A DNA stretch of 64,000 nucleotides from JAWPMT01 sp965267435 (GCA_965267435.1 OZ253960.1:992001-1056000); one strand, 5' to 3'. Shown: positions 8,650-18,941, counted from the stretch's first letter. Made by a program: numbers and translations. Notes: generated from the sequence alone by a model not told the origin.

Positions 8650-9107
8650 GTTGGTAGGGGTTGTGCCGTGGCAAGATAAGGGTAGATGGCGAGTTGGTTG
8701 GAGGATCTACGGATGTTATATGTCAGTTCTTGAGCCGGATTTCGCCATAGCTATTCGACCTATCCTGCAGGGCATGTCGAAGGATGATTGGGAAGGAATT
8801 GCAATCCTCTCCTGATGCCTCGAATGGATCACAGATCCATTGCAATTGTTGGTTCGCGATGCCCTTCGGAACATCACGAACAGCCAAGAATCTGAATTGA
8901 CATAGATAACCCCGCCAGATTCCTGTATCGCATTTCGATTTTGCGTAGTAGTTGTTAAGCGTTGGAGCTCACAGGAATGACGGTGGGGTGGTTCCACGAT
9001 ATCTCCTTGGAGTCCAGTGTCGGTGACGCTAAGTAGCACGAAATAATACATAGGATCCACATGGCCCAGATATAGTTATCTTGGGACAAGAGATATCGAT
9101 CCACCTG
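8650..9107. other. non-coding gap with dispersed inverted repeats
   Basis: Between the divergent epimerase and sulfatase genes. It contains AATTGCAAT (8797-8805) facing ATTGCAATT (8839-8847) and, from 8888 to 8983, a copy in inverse orientation of the repeat at 60273-60369. Open frames here are not convincing. Promoters for both flanking genes should lie at its two ends, but I see no clear consensus. Confidence 0.6.
8888..8983 (-). repeat. dispersed intergenic repeat, copy A
   Basis: On the minus strand this shares three blocks with 60273-60369: an 18 bp block (8966-8983), a 21 bp block containing GATACAGGAATCTGG (8911-8931) and a 14 bp block (8888-8901), in the same order and with similar spacing. 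Its core also occurs as the small hairpin at 24842-24876. Confidence 0.7.
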
Positions 9108-10643
9108 ATGAAACCTACTCGTTCAATAATTGTAGCTGCAGGCTGTATATTCTACTTTTCAGCCTGTCAGCAATCAAATCAGCAAGACCTCATTGAACAT
9201 CCCAATGTGCTCTTCATCTCCCTGGATGATATGAATGATTGGATTGAACCGCTTGCTGGCAATGGACAGACCATTACCCCTCATCTGAACAAATTCGCTG
9301 ATGAATCTGTGAATTTTAGCAGAAACTATTGCGCTAGCCCGGGGTGTAATCCTTCCCGCTCTGCTTTGCTTACAGGTTTGCATACCTACAGCTCGGGAAT
9401 GTATTCCAATTACCAGGACTGGCGGGATGTTCCCGCTTTGAAGGAAGTAATGACCATTGGGCAGCATTTTAGAGCAAGTGGTTACTTTACGGCGGGAGCG
9501 GGTAAAATCTTTCACTATGGCCAGGTGGACACCCTCGGATGGGACGATTACTATCCCGGAATTAAGAGGCCCATGCCTGCTGACAATTTTCCTGACGAGC
9601 GGCCGGCCAGCATGCCTCCGTTCAAATACATGTACAGCATGTTTGACTGGGCTGGTCTCCCAATTGAGGATGAGGAAATGGGGGATTTCAAAAGTGTCAA
9701 CTACATTTCAAATCAACTAAAAAGAGAACACGATCAACCTTTCTTTCTGGCCTGTGGCATCTATAGACCACACCTCCCATGGTACGTCCCCCAGAAATAT
9801 TTCGACAGGTTCCCGATCGAAAGCATCCAATTACCCGAGATAATGGATCAGGACACGGCGGACCTTGGGGCGGTGGCCCGGGAATTGATGAGCCGGGGTG
9901 GAAATTATCATAAACATGTCGTGGAAGCTGATCAATGGCGCAATGCCGTACAAGGATACCTGGCCTCAATAGCTTTTGCTGATGAAATGGTGGGACGCCT
10001 TTTGATGGAGTTGGAAAATAGCCACTATGCTGAAAATACGATTGTGGTCATATGGTCTGATCATGGCTGGCAGCTTGGAGAGAAAATGCACTGGCGGAAA
10101 TTCGCACTTTGGGAAAATGTGATCAGGACCGTCATGATGATTCGGGCTCCTGAAGGGATCCAGAAACTCCCGGGCGGATCTGACGGAGGTAAAACTACCT
10201 CTAATTTGACCTCGCTGATGGATCTGTATCCCACCCTCGCCGACTTATGTAATTTGTCCCCAAGAGATGACTTTGACGGTAGGTCACTCAAACCGATTTT
10301 GGCCAATCCTGATACTCTTATCAGCAGGCCTATTGTGACTACGTACGACTACGGGAGCTATTCCATTCGATTGGATGACTGGCACTATATCCGCTATATC
10401 GATGATTCGGAGGAGCTGTACAAGCTATCTGATGATCCAGAGGAATGGTACAACCTGGCGATGGTAGACAGCCTGCAGGCCATCAAATCCGAACTGGCCT
10501 CACACATTCCCAAAAATCCCCTGGATCTACCTGAAGAGTCACTCATAGATCTGCAGCCGCATCATATTCCTCCCTTCCGATCCAAAGCGTATTTCTTCAG
10601 CAACGAACGGCAGGAATGGATGAAACGATTTGAGTTGCGATGA
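9108..10643 (+). CDS. sulfatase (iduronate-2-sulfatase-like), lipoprotein
   Basis: A 511-residue sulfatase; the ATG at 9108 gives a signal with lipobox YFSAC (Cys20), better than the TTG at 9081. Metal-binding Asp pair in FISLDDMND, and CNPSRSALLTG (Cys80 to Gly90) is the Cys-x-Pro-Ser-Arg signature whose Cys is converted to formylglycine. Later SDHGWQLGEKMHW provides the second metal set. The order and the DHGWxLGEK motif match iduronate-2-sulfatase-like members. Likely removes sulfate from glycans at the cell surface. No anaerobic maturase gene is in the window. Confidence 0.9.
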   Translation: MKPTRSIIVAAGCIFYFSACQQSNQQDLIEHPNVLFISLDDMNDWIEPLAGNGQTITPHLNKFADESVNFSRNYCASPGCNPSRSALLTGLHTYSSGMYSNYQDWRDVPALKEVMTIGQHFRASGYFTAGAGKIFHYGQVDTLGWDDYYPGIKRPMPADNFPDERPASMPPFKYMYSMFDWAGLPIEDEEMGDFKSVNYISNQLKREHDQPFFLACGIYRPHLPWYVPQKYFDRFPIESIQLPEIMDQDTADLGAVARELMSRGGNYHKHVVEADQWRNAVQGYLASIAFADEMVGRLLMELENSHYAENTIVVIWSDHGWQLGEKMHWRKFALWENVIRTVMMIRAPEGIQKLPGGSDGGKTTSNLTSLMDLYPTLADLCNLSPRDDFDGRSLKPILANPDTLISRPIVTTYDYGSYSIRLDDWHYIRYIDDSEELYKLSDDPEEWYNLAMVDSLQAIKSELASHIPKNPLDLPEESLIDLQPHHIPPFRSKAYFFSNERQEWMKRFELR

Positions 10644-10916
10644 CGATAGACTGTCCATTTTGGCTGCAGCAAGCAGCATGATCTGATCAGGGTCCTTCTG
10701 GAGGGTTGAGGTCCCTGAGGAGGTAGAGGACCAGTTGTTTGACATCTGTATCGACATTGGAGCAAGTCAACAAAATTTCTTCTATGAAAGACAGTGCAAT
10801 CAGACTTTGCCCAAAGACATCCGGACCTATCAAGGAAAATCGTTATTCAAGGGCGCTTTGTTGAGTCACTAACTCCAGGGACGAAGCGGTCGAATTTTGC
10901 GAAAGTTGAAAAATGT

Positions 10917-12071
10917 TTAGAACAGCACCTTTTCAAAAAGGGGCAACAGCTCACGAATCAAAGCTGTACCAGAGGCGCCATTCGTAAAGATGACTATCCC
11001 ATTCTTTGTCTTGCACGAGCCTACGAACTGCGCCCGGTAGGAGTCATTTGCTCCACCATGGGAGAAGAGGACGTCACCGTCCGCCTTCCTCATTCGAGGG
11101 CCTAAACCATAGTCACCGGGAGATACAGAAGTCATCATGTCTTGGACTGTCTCTGGTGATAGGAGCCCATCTTTCCCCTCGTACGCCTCCATCAGCATGA
11201 TCATCACCTTGGCGAAATCTGAAGGCGTGGTCCACAATCCCGAGGCAGCAGCCTCTGGCATACTTTGATAGCCCCTTGGCAAGGCCACCGGTCGTCCGTT
11301 GTTGTTGTGGGCTTTAGCAATACTCCCAAAGCTCGCTGGTAGAGGATTTTGGTAGCTGCTCCGCTGCATGTTCGTGGGCCCGAACAATAGGTCTTGTGCT
11401 GCTCTGTGAAACGGGAGTCCGGTAAGGTCTTCAATCATCATTTGCTCGATAGTGGTGCCACCACCTGAATATCGGAAACTACTTCCCACCGGTATGTTGA
11501 CATACACCCGACTGTTTTTGGCTGGGCTTGAGCCATTCAATATTTGCACTGTGGTTGGTAGCGATTCATTAGGAGAGAAGTCCGCAAAGCCATGTACCGT
11601 GAGTCCAGCGGTATGGGACATGATGTGTCTGAGGGTCACGGCCTTCTCTTGGGTGAATTCGTTGGTCGGCACCTTCCAGGATTCGAGATACGTATTGACG
11701 TCGGCATCAATGTCCAGTACGCCTTGCTCCTGCAGCTTCAGGGTAAGCACCGCGGTGCCAACCTTACTTACAGAGCCGACAGAGAACATCGTCTCGGTGT
11801 TCACCTTCTCCGGTTTTCCTGCCTGTATTATGCCATAACCTCTGGCCCAATCCAGTTGGCCATCGAGAATGATAGCGAAGCTAATACCCGGTACCCCATG
11901 GGCGACCATTCTAGAGGGAAGGTTCGCTTCCTCCAGCAGCTTTTCATAGTCAGTGCCAGTTTGGTCCGAGGTTGCCGGCGGTTGGGTCATTGTCATAGTT
12001 GACCATGACAGTAGTCCAACGAGCAATGGCAGGCTGGCGACAGCTAATATCTTCTGATTCCTCCTAGCCAT
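10917..12071 (-). CDS. serine beta-lactamase-like hydrolase, exported
   Basis: A 384-residue class C beta-lactamase/DD-peptidase-fold protein with an N-terminal signal segment. SVSK (Ser100-x-x-Lys103) is the nucleophile motif; the second motif reads RYSGGG, so the usual Tyr-x-Asn is Tyr-Ser-Gly; FSHGGAND supplies the third motif. Members are esterases, peptidases or amidases rather than true lactamases. It is transcribed in the same direction as the FtsX permease and PadR genes and starts 36 bases from the permease stop, so read-through is possible. Confidence 0.85.
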   Translation of the reverse strand: MARRNQKILAVASLPLLVGLLSWSTMTMTQPPATSDQTGTDYEKLLEEANLPSRMVAHGVPGISFAIILDGQLDWARGYGIIQAGKPEKVNTETMFSVGSVSKVGTAVLTLKLQEQGVLDIDADVNTYLESWKVPTNEFTQEKAVTLRHIMSHTAGLTVHGFADFSPNESLPTTVQILNGSSPAKNSRVYVNIPVGSSFRYSGGGTTIEQMMIEDLTGLPFHRAAQDLLFGPTNMQRSSYQNPLPASFGSIAKAHNNNGRPVALPRGYQSMPEAAASGLWTTPSDFAKVMIMLMEAYEGKDGLLSPETVQDMMTSVSPGDYGLGPRMRKADGDVLFSHGGANDSYRAQFVGSCKTKNGIVIFTNGASGTALIRELLPLFEKVLF

Positions 12072-12106
12072 AAGTCCTCCAGAGTTGGATAATTCAACAT
12101 TTCATT

Positions 12107-14782
12107 CTACTCATATCTCAAAGACGTGACAGGATTGGCCAGTGTTACCTGCAGAATCTTGCTACCCGTCGCTATGAGTGTAATGGCTGTGATCAAGAGT
12201 AGAGGGATGATGAACAATAGAGGGCCGATGCTCATTCTGTAAGCAAAGTCGTTGAGCCAGCTTTCTATTCCCCACCATGCCACCGGCGTGGCTAGCAAGA
12301 AGCCCAGCAGTACCAACACGAAGATCTCCCTGGACAGCAGTAGAAACAGTCGTGGAATGCTTGCGCCAAGGACTTTTCGAACTCCCACCTCCTTGGTTCG
12401 CTGCAGAGCGGAAAATGAGGACAAGCCATATAGCCCAAGACAGGCAACGAGGATCGCCATAAAAGCAAAAGCACTGAAGACCTTCCGATTGACTTCATCC
12501 TTCTTATACTGCCCGCCGAAGAATTGATCCAGGAAGTAGTATTCTGCAGGATTGCCAGGATAAGCAGCATGGTAGCTTTCCTCAATGCGGTCGAGGGCCG
12601 TGCGGACTTCCCTGGTATTGAACCGAATCGCATAAAACGAATCAAAGGCCGGATGCCTCACGAAATACATCGCGTCGATGGGGCGATTGAGCGACTCATG
12701 GTGATAATCCTCAATCACGCCAACAATTCTTCTTTCTTGCTCTCCAAACTCGTACAGGACCTCACCAACGGCATCAATGGGATCTTCGAAACCGAGCTGT
12801 CCGGCTGCCGAAGCGTTGAGAATGATCGGTTCATAACTGTCCATCGTCTCGTCGAAGTCTTTGCCTGCCAGGAAGTTCACCTTCATCGTTGACAAAAAGT
12901 CATTGCTTGTGACGACCCGCTCGATTGACTGAAGATGTGCGTCGCTTCCCCTGACCGTGGTGATTGCCATTCCCCGCAGTATACCTTGTCCGGGAATGAC
13001 CGTGGATGTAGCAATGCTTGATACGCCCGGAATAGTGAGGGCCTGCTGCTTGAATCGCTCAATGTGTGGAACATTGTCCACACCTGTCGCTTGCCTGATG
13101 ACGGGGCCGCGAAGGATCAGGACCTGCTCCATGTCAAAGCCCATCTCCTGACTCCGCATATACGTCAGTTGGTCGTTGATTCCCAGGGTGGCCATAATCA
13201 GGAGCGAACTGAACAGTAGCTGAAAAACGATGAGGCCTCGTCGGAGCACTAGCCCACCGCCCACCTTGGATTTGCCTTTCAGGGCATTGATGGCCTGATG
13301 AGACGAAAGTACCAGGGCAGGGTAAAGGCCAGAGAGGGCTGTGCCCAACAGAAAGATGACAACCGCTGGCAGTCCAAAGCGGGAAAGGTCGATACTCTGC
13401 AGAGAAAGGCCCTTTTCCACGAATATGTTGAAGAGCGGCTGGGCAATCATCACAAAGCTCATAGCAAGTAGGACCGCCATACCATTGATGAGGACGGCCT
13501 CGGTGAAGAATTGTAGGACCAGTTCATTCCTGCGTGCTCCCAGCGCCTTGCGAACACCTACTTCGCGTGCCCGGTCCACAGACTTGGCGGTACTGAGGTT
13601 GATAAAATTGATCCATGCAATGACCACGATGAACAAGGCGATGGCCTGCAAGACCTTGATCGTCGTCGCGTCTCCAATAGGGCCTACTTCATTCTGGTAC
13701 TTGGAATTCAAATGAATGTCTGTAATCGGCGTCAGGAAATACCGGTTGACACGGAGGTATTCTCCTCGTTCGTTCTTCTCCGCATACCCTGGCTTGTAGC
13801 GAAGCGTCAGGTCGCTCATCGTCTCTTCAATAGCACCTGGATCGGCCTGTTCCGTGACGCGAACGAAAGTGATGAAGGCGTTCCCACCCCAGTCATTGCC
13901 GAAGTCCTCGGGATTGGGCTGCTCCAACGTGGCATAGGAGATGAGTACATCGGCGTCTACCTGTAGTTTGAAGGCGGGCCTTTCAAACACTCCGGAGACC
14001 ACCAACTCATAACTCTCCCTGCTGTCATTGTATCGCATTCTTTTGCCTGGCGCGGCTTCTACGCTACCAAAATACTTTTTGGCCAATTCCGCTGTGAGCA
14101 CGATCGTATTCGCTCTATGCAACTGACTGGCACCATGGACCATGGTGATATCAAAGAAGTCGAGATAGGCCGGGTCAGCGAAAAACAGCTTGTGTTCCTT
14201 GAAATTAATGTCCGGTTGATCCGGCCTGGTAAGCACCACGGCCCCTCCACGACTGATGCTGGGACTAAACAACCTCGCATACTCAGTCACCTCAGGAAGA
14301 TCTCGCTCCATGGCAGGTCCGACGCCTGAAAAGGTCATGCTGCTTTCGTAGATCATACCGCCAAAGCGATAATAGTCATTGGATACACGGTAGATGTGGT
14401 CTGCACTGGAGCTGTTGTTGTAATTCAATTCCTCCGAGACGTACTGGAGGATGAATAGCGCCGCGGCCAGGCTGAGGGCAAGTCCCAATACATTGAGGGC
14501 GGTGTACCCAAGGTGGCGCTTGAAATTTCGAAATGAACTTTTGATAAAACTGAAGAGCATGGCATTGGTAATGACAGAAGTGAATCGGCCACCACGATAG
14601 AATCGGATGGCACTCAAAGTATCGAGGTAATAGCGCAGACGGGCCGATGTGGCCGTCCCCGTTTCCAGTCGCCATTCGTAGACCTCCTGAAGGTCTCCTG
14701 CCACTTCATCACGATAATCAGCTCGGCAGAAGAAGCGCAGCAGCCAGTAGGCAAGTTTTGGTGGACGAGTAGGCTTTTGCAT
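12107..14782 (-). CDS. stand-alone FtsX/MacB-type ABC transporter permease
   Basis: An 891-residue permease. Residues 1 to about 75 are the 'permease prefix' segment (PPKLAYWLLRFFCRADYRDE, GDLQEVYEW), followed by two MacB periplasmic core plus FtsX halves: the first with a helix near residue 95 and helices around 380-500, the second with a long periplasmic part then helices near 770-880. ARxVGVRKALGA and TKEVGVRKVLGA are the paired cytoplasmic motifs. No ATP-binding subunit is adjacent; one encoded elsewhere, or a mechanotransmission role, must be assumed. Coupled to the PadR gene 3 bases upstream. Likely exports or releases a lipoprotein, peptide or drug. Confidence 0.88.
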   Translation of the reverse strand: MQKPTRPPKLAYWLLRFFCRADYRDEVAGDLQEVYEWRLETGTATSARLRYYLDTLSAIRFYRGGRFTSVITNAMLFSFIKSSFRNFKRHLGYTALNVLGLALSLAAALFILQYVSEELNYNNSSSADHIYRVSNDYYRFGGMIYESSMTFSGVGPAMERDLPEVTEYARLFSPSISRGGAVVLTRPDQPDINFKEHKLFFADPAYLDFFDITMVHGASQLHRANTIVLTAELAKKYFGSVEAAPGKRMRYNDSRESYELVVSGVFERPAFKLQVDADVLISYATLEQPNPEDFGNDWGGNAFITFVRVTEQADPGAIEETMSDLTLRYKPGYAEKNERGEYLRVNRYFLTPITDIHLNSKYQNEVGPIGDATTIKVLQAIALFIVVIAWINFINLSTAKSVDRAREVGVRKALGARRNELVLQFFTEAVLINGMAVLLAMSFVMIAQPLFNIFVEKGLSLQSIDLSRFGLPAVVIFLLGTALSGLYPALVLSSHQAINALKGKSKVGGGLVLRRGLIVFQLLFSSLLIMATLGINDQLTYMRSQEMGFDMEQVLILRGPVIRQATGVDNVPHIERFKQQALTIPGVSSIATSTVIPGQGILRGMAITTVRGSDAHLQSIERVVTSNDFLSTMKVNFLAGKDFDETMDSYEPIILNASAAGQLGFEDPIDAVGEVLYEFGEQERRIVGVIEDYHHESLNRPIDAMYFVRHPAFDSFYAIRFNTREVRTALDRIEESYHAAYPGNPAEYYFLDQFFGGQYKKDEVNRKVFSAFAFMAILVACLGLYGLSSFSALQRTKEVGVRKVLGASIPRLFLLLSREIFVLVLLGFLLATPVAWWGIESWLNDFAYRMSIGPLLFIIPLLLITAITLIATGSKILQVTLANPVTSLRYE

Positions 14783-14785
14783 GGA

Positions 14786-15100
14786 CTAGGAGAGTTTGGG
14801 TACCATGTCCCAGATCTGTGTCTTGGCTTTCATAGCCGTCTCCGCGGTCCTGTAACCTAGCTCCGTGGCTTCGTAGATGACCTTCCTCCGGCCACCTCTT
14901 TCAGGTGAGGGCTCACCTACTTTTGATTTCAGTAGGCCCTTTTTTTCGAGCCGTTTCAATACCATCACCACCGCTGGCAAGGTGATTTCCTTATTCATGT
15001 GATCGACGTAGAGCTTTACCAGCTCGGCGCCGTATGACTCCTTTTCTCTCAAAACCAGTAAGAGGATGAGTTCCTCGAGTGCGCCTAATGTCATGTTCAT
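14786..15100 (-). CDS. PadR family transcriptional regulator
   Basis: A 104-residue PadR protein: LGALEELILLLVLREKESYGAE at the start, the wing YEATELGY, and RGGRRKVIYE, all typical. Small PadR proteins of this length pair with prefix-domain FtsX permeases in Bacteroidota and repress them until a ligand or stress is sensed. Its stop is 3 bases before the permease start, and a pair of direct repeats lies just upstream, so autoregulation of the pair is probable. Confidence 0.9.
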   Translation of the reverse strand: MNMTLGALEELILLLVLREKESYGAELVKLYVDHMNKEITLPAVVMVLKRLEKKGLLKSKVGEPSPERGGRRKVIYEATELGYRTAETAMKAKTQIWDMVPKLS

Positions 15101-15140
15101 ACTATATCCTGCATTTAAGCTCGGGTGAATTTAGAAAACA

Positions 15141-15181
15141 TTTGTTTAGGAAATACGAATTAGGTAAATATTTGTTTAGGA
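15141..15181. promoter_or_regulatory. 30-bp-spaced direct repeats upstream of padR-type gene
   Basis: TTTGTTTAGGA occurs at 15141-15151 and again at 15171-15181, exactly 30 bp (about three helical turns) apart in the padR upstream region. Candidate operator or promoter element; binding is inferred. Confidence 0.4.
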
Positions 15182-15383
15182 TATAGGTGAAATCGTGCCC
15201 AGCGGGACTTCAAGTCATGATCTTCACCTTCAATTGACCAATTCTCAACCATTCAAACAATCTTCAACGGTTCGCATCAAAACGTCGTGCCATCCCGGCT
15301 TGGAGGCGTTTCTATGGGAAACCAGAGCTCAGTCGAGGCCGCTATTCACGGCCATATCGACTCAGAAAACAAATCAAGCGAGA

Positions 15384-16307
15384 ATGAAGACAAATGGAAT
15401 TTTACTCTTAGTGTTAGCGACTCTTTTTCATGAAACAATGATTCACGGCCAGCCGCCCACCCAATCTGACTTTGGTCCCAGGATATCACCGAATGGCAAG
15501 GAGGTCGTTTTTTACTCCTATCGCAATGATAGCCTTCCAGATATCTTTCTGGTGGACATTGAGAGACGCCAGGAAGTCCGTTTGACGGAGAGTTATCATT
15601 CCTGGGACTTGAATCCCAAATGGTCAAAGGATGGCACTCAGATATATTTCTCTTCGGACCGCGCGGGGGGCATGTCGATTTTTCGGATGAACAAAGATGG
15701 TTCGAATGTAGAGCGGGTGACTCATCCAAGTGATGGCAATCGCCATTCTGATCTGAGTTTCACGGCGGATGGAAGCAAGATGCTATTTGCGGAATTTCAA
15801 CCAGGGAGAAAAACGGCGTTGATACTTCGCGATCTGGAAAGCGATCAGGACAAAGTGCTCCTGGAGTCATCCTATGAAGGAGATGAATTTTTCAAACCCT
15901 TCATCCACCCAGAGGGAAATGAGGTTGTTTTCCTAAAAAACATGGGTAATGATTCGACTTACGTTTTTGATATATTCTTACTGGACGTCCGATCGGGAGT
16001 AGTTCAAAATCTCACGAATTCGCCGGGGTTCAGCGAACGAATGCCCAACTGGTCAGATGATGGTAAATACTTGATTTGGAGCAGTGACGAAAACAAAGAT
16101 TCCTTTGATCTCTTCAAAAGGGACAGAGCTAGTGCGGCCACTACGCAGGTTTCATTTTTTGTAGACCGGCAGGAGTTGAATAGTCATCTGCACCACAAGG
16201 TCTTGGTTTTTGATGCCGGATTCTACGGCATGAGCGAAGAAGGGGATACCGTCATCTACATGGCTGATGTGGATGGCGGCAACTTGGAACAATTAACTGG
16301 TTTCTGA
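15384..16307 (+). CDS. TolB-like beta-propeller protein, exported
   Basis: About 307 residues from the ATG at 15384, which begins a signal peptide; the longer frame from 15195 has no plausible N-terminus. At least five WD40-like/TolB repeats are visible: ISPNGKEVVFYSYR, WSKDGTQIYFSSDR, FTADGSKMLFAEF, IHPEGNEVVFLKN and WSDDGKYLIWSSD. This predicts a single periplasmic propeller. Such proteins bind partner proteins or sit in front of peptidase or amidohydrolase domains; here the propeller is alone. It converges on the TonB receptor gene. Confidence 0.8.
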   Translation: MKTNGILLLVLATLFHETMIHGQPPTQSDFGPRISPNGKEVVFYSYRNDSLPDIFLVDIERRQEVRLTESYHSWDLNPKWSKDGTQIYFSSDRAGGMSIFRMNKDGSNVERVTHPSDGNRHSDLSFTADGSKMLFAEFQPGRKTALILRDLESDQDKVLLESSYEGDEFFKPFIHPEGNEVVFLKNMGNDSTYVFDIFLLDVRSGVVQNLTNSPGFSERMPNWSDDGKYLIWSSDENKDSFDLFKRDRASAATTQVSFFVDRQELNSHLHHKVLVFDAGFYGMSEEGDTVIYMADVDGGNLEQLTGF

Positions 16308-16313
16308 TCAGGT

Positions 16314-16334
16314 AGCGCTGATGTTGGAAGCGCT
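16314..16334. terminator. inverted repeat between convergent genes
   Basis: AGCGCT (16314-16319) and AGCGCT (16329-16334) are self-complementary arms with a 9-base loop. Short stem without a T-run; weak terminator candidate for the propeller gene. Confidence 0.2.
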
Positions 16335-16394
16335 CAATGCCAGAAGTCACGATTGCACGAATACCTGTCGGAAGTTCGCGGGGGATCGCCCTCA

Positions 16395-18923
16395 TCAAAA
16401 ACTGATCTGCAAACCTGCCATGTACGTACCCTGGACTTCATCGAGCCAGCCAAACTCCTTTGAAGAGTTGTTGAATAGGTTTCGGGCATTGAGAAATATG
16501 GCATTCTCCTGGAAGACCTTGTAGCTCACTTTGGCATTGACAATGGCTTTCGCCGGGATGATGTCTGACCCATACTGTGTTTTCATCTCCTGCTCGGTGA
16601 AGAAGTAGGTGCTGACGAAAACACCCAACTTGTCCTGTAATCCTTTCCAGTCGATACTTGCGCCTCCGAAGAAGGCTGGGGTGGCTTTATGATCCACTTC
16701 GTCTACCGTGGCATCTGGGCGATCTGCGGAATACGCAAGGATGGAGGGGTAGGGCTCATATCCACCGCCTTCGAAGAAAGTGATAGGTGCAAATCCTCCG
16801 ATGTTGTCTCCGGTGGTTTGTAATCTTACCGCGGCATCTGCTGTCATCTGCGCAATGATCTCGTTCGTTGTCAATGGATAGTAATTCTTGAGTGTTGTCT
16901 GCTGATAAGTGCCATAGGCGGTGAGCACGAGGTTTTCATTGACTACCCAGGTAATGTTGGCGGTTGCACCCATTTGGTGGGATTCGAGGTCAATATTCTG
17001 ATAGGCCATTTGAGCCAGTGAAGGGATTCCCGGTGCTGGTATCGGCTGTAATATTTGGGTGACGTCGCCCGTGGTCGGGTCGGTGAAGTTGAAAAGTGTA
17101 GAATCTACCAAAGAGAATTGTCCGACTACAGAATCCGGTGAGAGATAACCGAAGTCCTCGGCAATGGAGTAGAATAGCTCGATGTCCACTTGTACACTCT
17201 TGGCAGGTTTGACCCTGTAGCCAAGTTCGAAGACATCAATGCTCGTGAGGTCCAGATCTTGTGTGCCTACGAAAGTGATGCGCTGTGGGAAGCTGCGGGT
17301 GCTTCTGTCCCAGACGTGGTCTGCATGAGTATCTACTGTGAAAGGGGACCGATTGGCACTGGCATAGTTGACTCTGAAGAAGCTCTTCTCATTCAGGTTG
17401 TAGCTGGCGGTCAGTTGGAATGGCAGGTAGATCTGATCGTTTACGTTATATTTCTCTGCTCTCAAGGCACCAATGAACCTGAGGTTGTTGATCTTGTAAT
17501 CTGCTCTAAGGGCACCGGAGACGGCGTTGATGCTTCTTTTGGCGTTTAGGAATCCGTTTCCTACCTCCTCTAAGTACGGCAAGTCATTCTGAGTAGCTCC
17601 CTGGTAGTAGACACCCGGACGTAAATTGAGTCCTCCAAATTTGAAATCGTTTTCGAGCTGGGCATTGATGACGTCGATGTCTATTTTGAACCCTTCATCA
17701 CCCACCATTACATCTTGCCAGCCGGTATTGTAATTGACCTGCATAGTCAGGTCATTGAATTGCGTATGGAAATCGACATATGAAGTCCTACTAATGCGTG
17801 TACTCAATGGGCTCACTTGATCGCCATAAGTACTGGTCACCACTTCGGAATGCTGAGAACCTAATGAGACTCTCGCGTTGATATTGTCGCTGTGGTCATA
17901 GAACACCGTGCCATTGACCCCATATCGGTCGCGAGACATGCCGGGATTGGGAAACTTCGGGGACCCATCCAGATCGTCTGGGTCCGTATAGTCGATCCAT
18001 GGGAAGGTTGGGTTAGGAAGACTGAAGAGGTCGGCGACTTCGTAGATGTTATCGGGATTGAGAATGTCCGCGTATTGATCATAGATCCCAGGTACGGGGG
18101 AGTTCCGGAACATGTCGTCGAGCGGCTCCAGTGCCTGCAATTTGTCACTGGTCCGGTCCATTTGTTGGTAGTTGCCCGATACTCGGTAGTGCAGTCTATC
18201 GTTGACTTTTTGACCGATGCTGAGATTACCGATGAGTGTATTCAGGTTGCCTCCTTGCACGGTGCCATTTACCCCTAATCGGGTGTTTTCCGGCTTCCTC
18301 GTGATGATGTTGATGACTCCGGAAGCGGCATTCGCCCCATAGAGCGCGCTCGCGGCACCTCGCACTACTTCGATCCGGTCAATGTCTATAATGTCTACGG
18401 GAAGCGTCTCCCAGAAAGTACCGCCATTGGCATAGTTATATACCTGACGACCATCAATCATTACGAGCGTCATGGAGTTTTCTGTGTACAGGAATAGGTT
18501 GTCGGGAGGGACGTTGTCATTGCCACGAATATGAATGTCGAAGTTGCCAGTGGTCTTTTCCCTAACGATCATTCCAGGAACCAGCCTCAAGGCCTCTTCG
18601 ATATTTCTTGCACCAGATGCGAGGATTTGCTGACCCGAAAGCACCGTAGTAGAGAGCGGTGCCTCAAAACTGCTTTCTGCTTTCTTGGAAGCAGCGGTTA
18701 CTTCCTTGTTGAGTAGCAGTTCGTAGAGTTCGTCCATCGAGATGCCCATCTTTTCAGCGAGCTTCATGACGTCCTCAAAAGGCATTTCCAGGAGTTGGTC
18801 GTAGTCCATCTCCAAAATGTCCTTACGAGATAGTTTGCTTACATCCTGTTGGGCCACCAGCTCCAAACTGAAGGCCATCGATAATACTAACAGTCCGAAG
18901 CAGATTCTTTGTCGAATATTCAT
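16395..18923 (-). CDS. TonB-dependent outer membrane receptor
   Basis: An 842-residue receptor. After a signal peptide ending near VAQQ comes an unusual acidic helical stretch (about residues 30-75, rich in LEM/LLEM repeats), then the plug domain (STTVLSGQQILASGARNIEE, VVRGAASALYGANAASGVIN) and a long beta-barrel ending in a terminal Phe (AGLQISF). It lacks the SusC-type carboxypeptidase-like N-terminal domain and has no SusD neighbour. The YfiR gene lies 18 bases upstream on the same strand, so the two are co-transcribed. Ligand unknown. Confidence 0.92.
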   Translation of the reverse strand: MNIRQRICFGLLVLSMAFSLELVAQQDVSKLSRKDILEMDYDQLLEMPFEDVMKLAEKMGISMDELYELLLNKEVTAASKKAESSFEAPLSTTVLSGQQILASGARNIEEALRLVPGMIVREKTTGNFDIHIRGNDNVPPDNLFLYTENSMTLVMIDGRQVYNYANGGTFWETLPVDIIDIDRIEVVRGAASALYGANAASGVINIITRKPENTRLGVNGTVQGGNLNTLIGNLSIGQKVNDRLHYRVSGNYQQMDRTSDKLQALEPLDDMFRNSPVPGIYDQYADILNPDNIYEVADLFSLPNPTFPWIDYTDPDDLDGSPKFPNPGMSRDRYGVNGTVFYDHSDNINARVSLGSQHSEVVTSTYGDQVSPLSTRISRTSYVDFHTQFNDLTMQVNYNTGWQDVMVGDEGFKIDIDVINAQLENDFKFGGLNLRPGVYYQGATQNDLPYLEEVGNGFLNAKRSINAVSGALRADYKINNLRFIGALRAEKYNVNDQIYLPFQLTASYNLNEKSFFRVNYASANRSPFTVDTHADHVWDRSTRSFPQRITFVGTQDLDLTSIDVFELGYRVKPAKSVQVDIELFYSIAEDFGYLSPDSVVGQFSLVDSTLFNFTDPTTGDVTQILQPIPAPGIPSLAQMAYQNIDLESHQMGATANITWVVNENLVLTAYGTYQQTTLKNYYPLTTNEIIAQMTADAAVRLQTTGDNIGGFAPITFFEGGGYEPYPSILAYSADRPDATVDEVDHKATPAFFGGASIDWKGLQDKLGVFVSTYFFTEQEMKTQYGSDIIPAKAIVNAKVSYKVFQENAIFLNARNLFNNSSKEFGWLDEVQGTYMAGLQISF

Positions 18924-18941
18924 GGTGTCTCGTGGTTGATG

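Noticed and set aside
8716..9060. 114-residue open frame on the minus strand
   Set aside because: It runs through the dispersed repeat and has no protein-like features; most likely chance.
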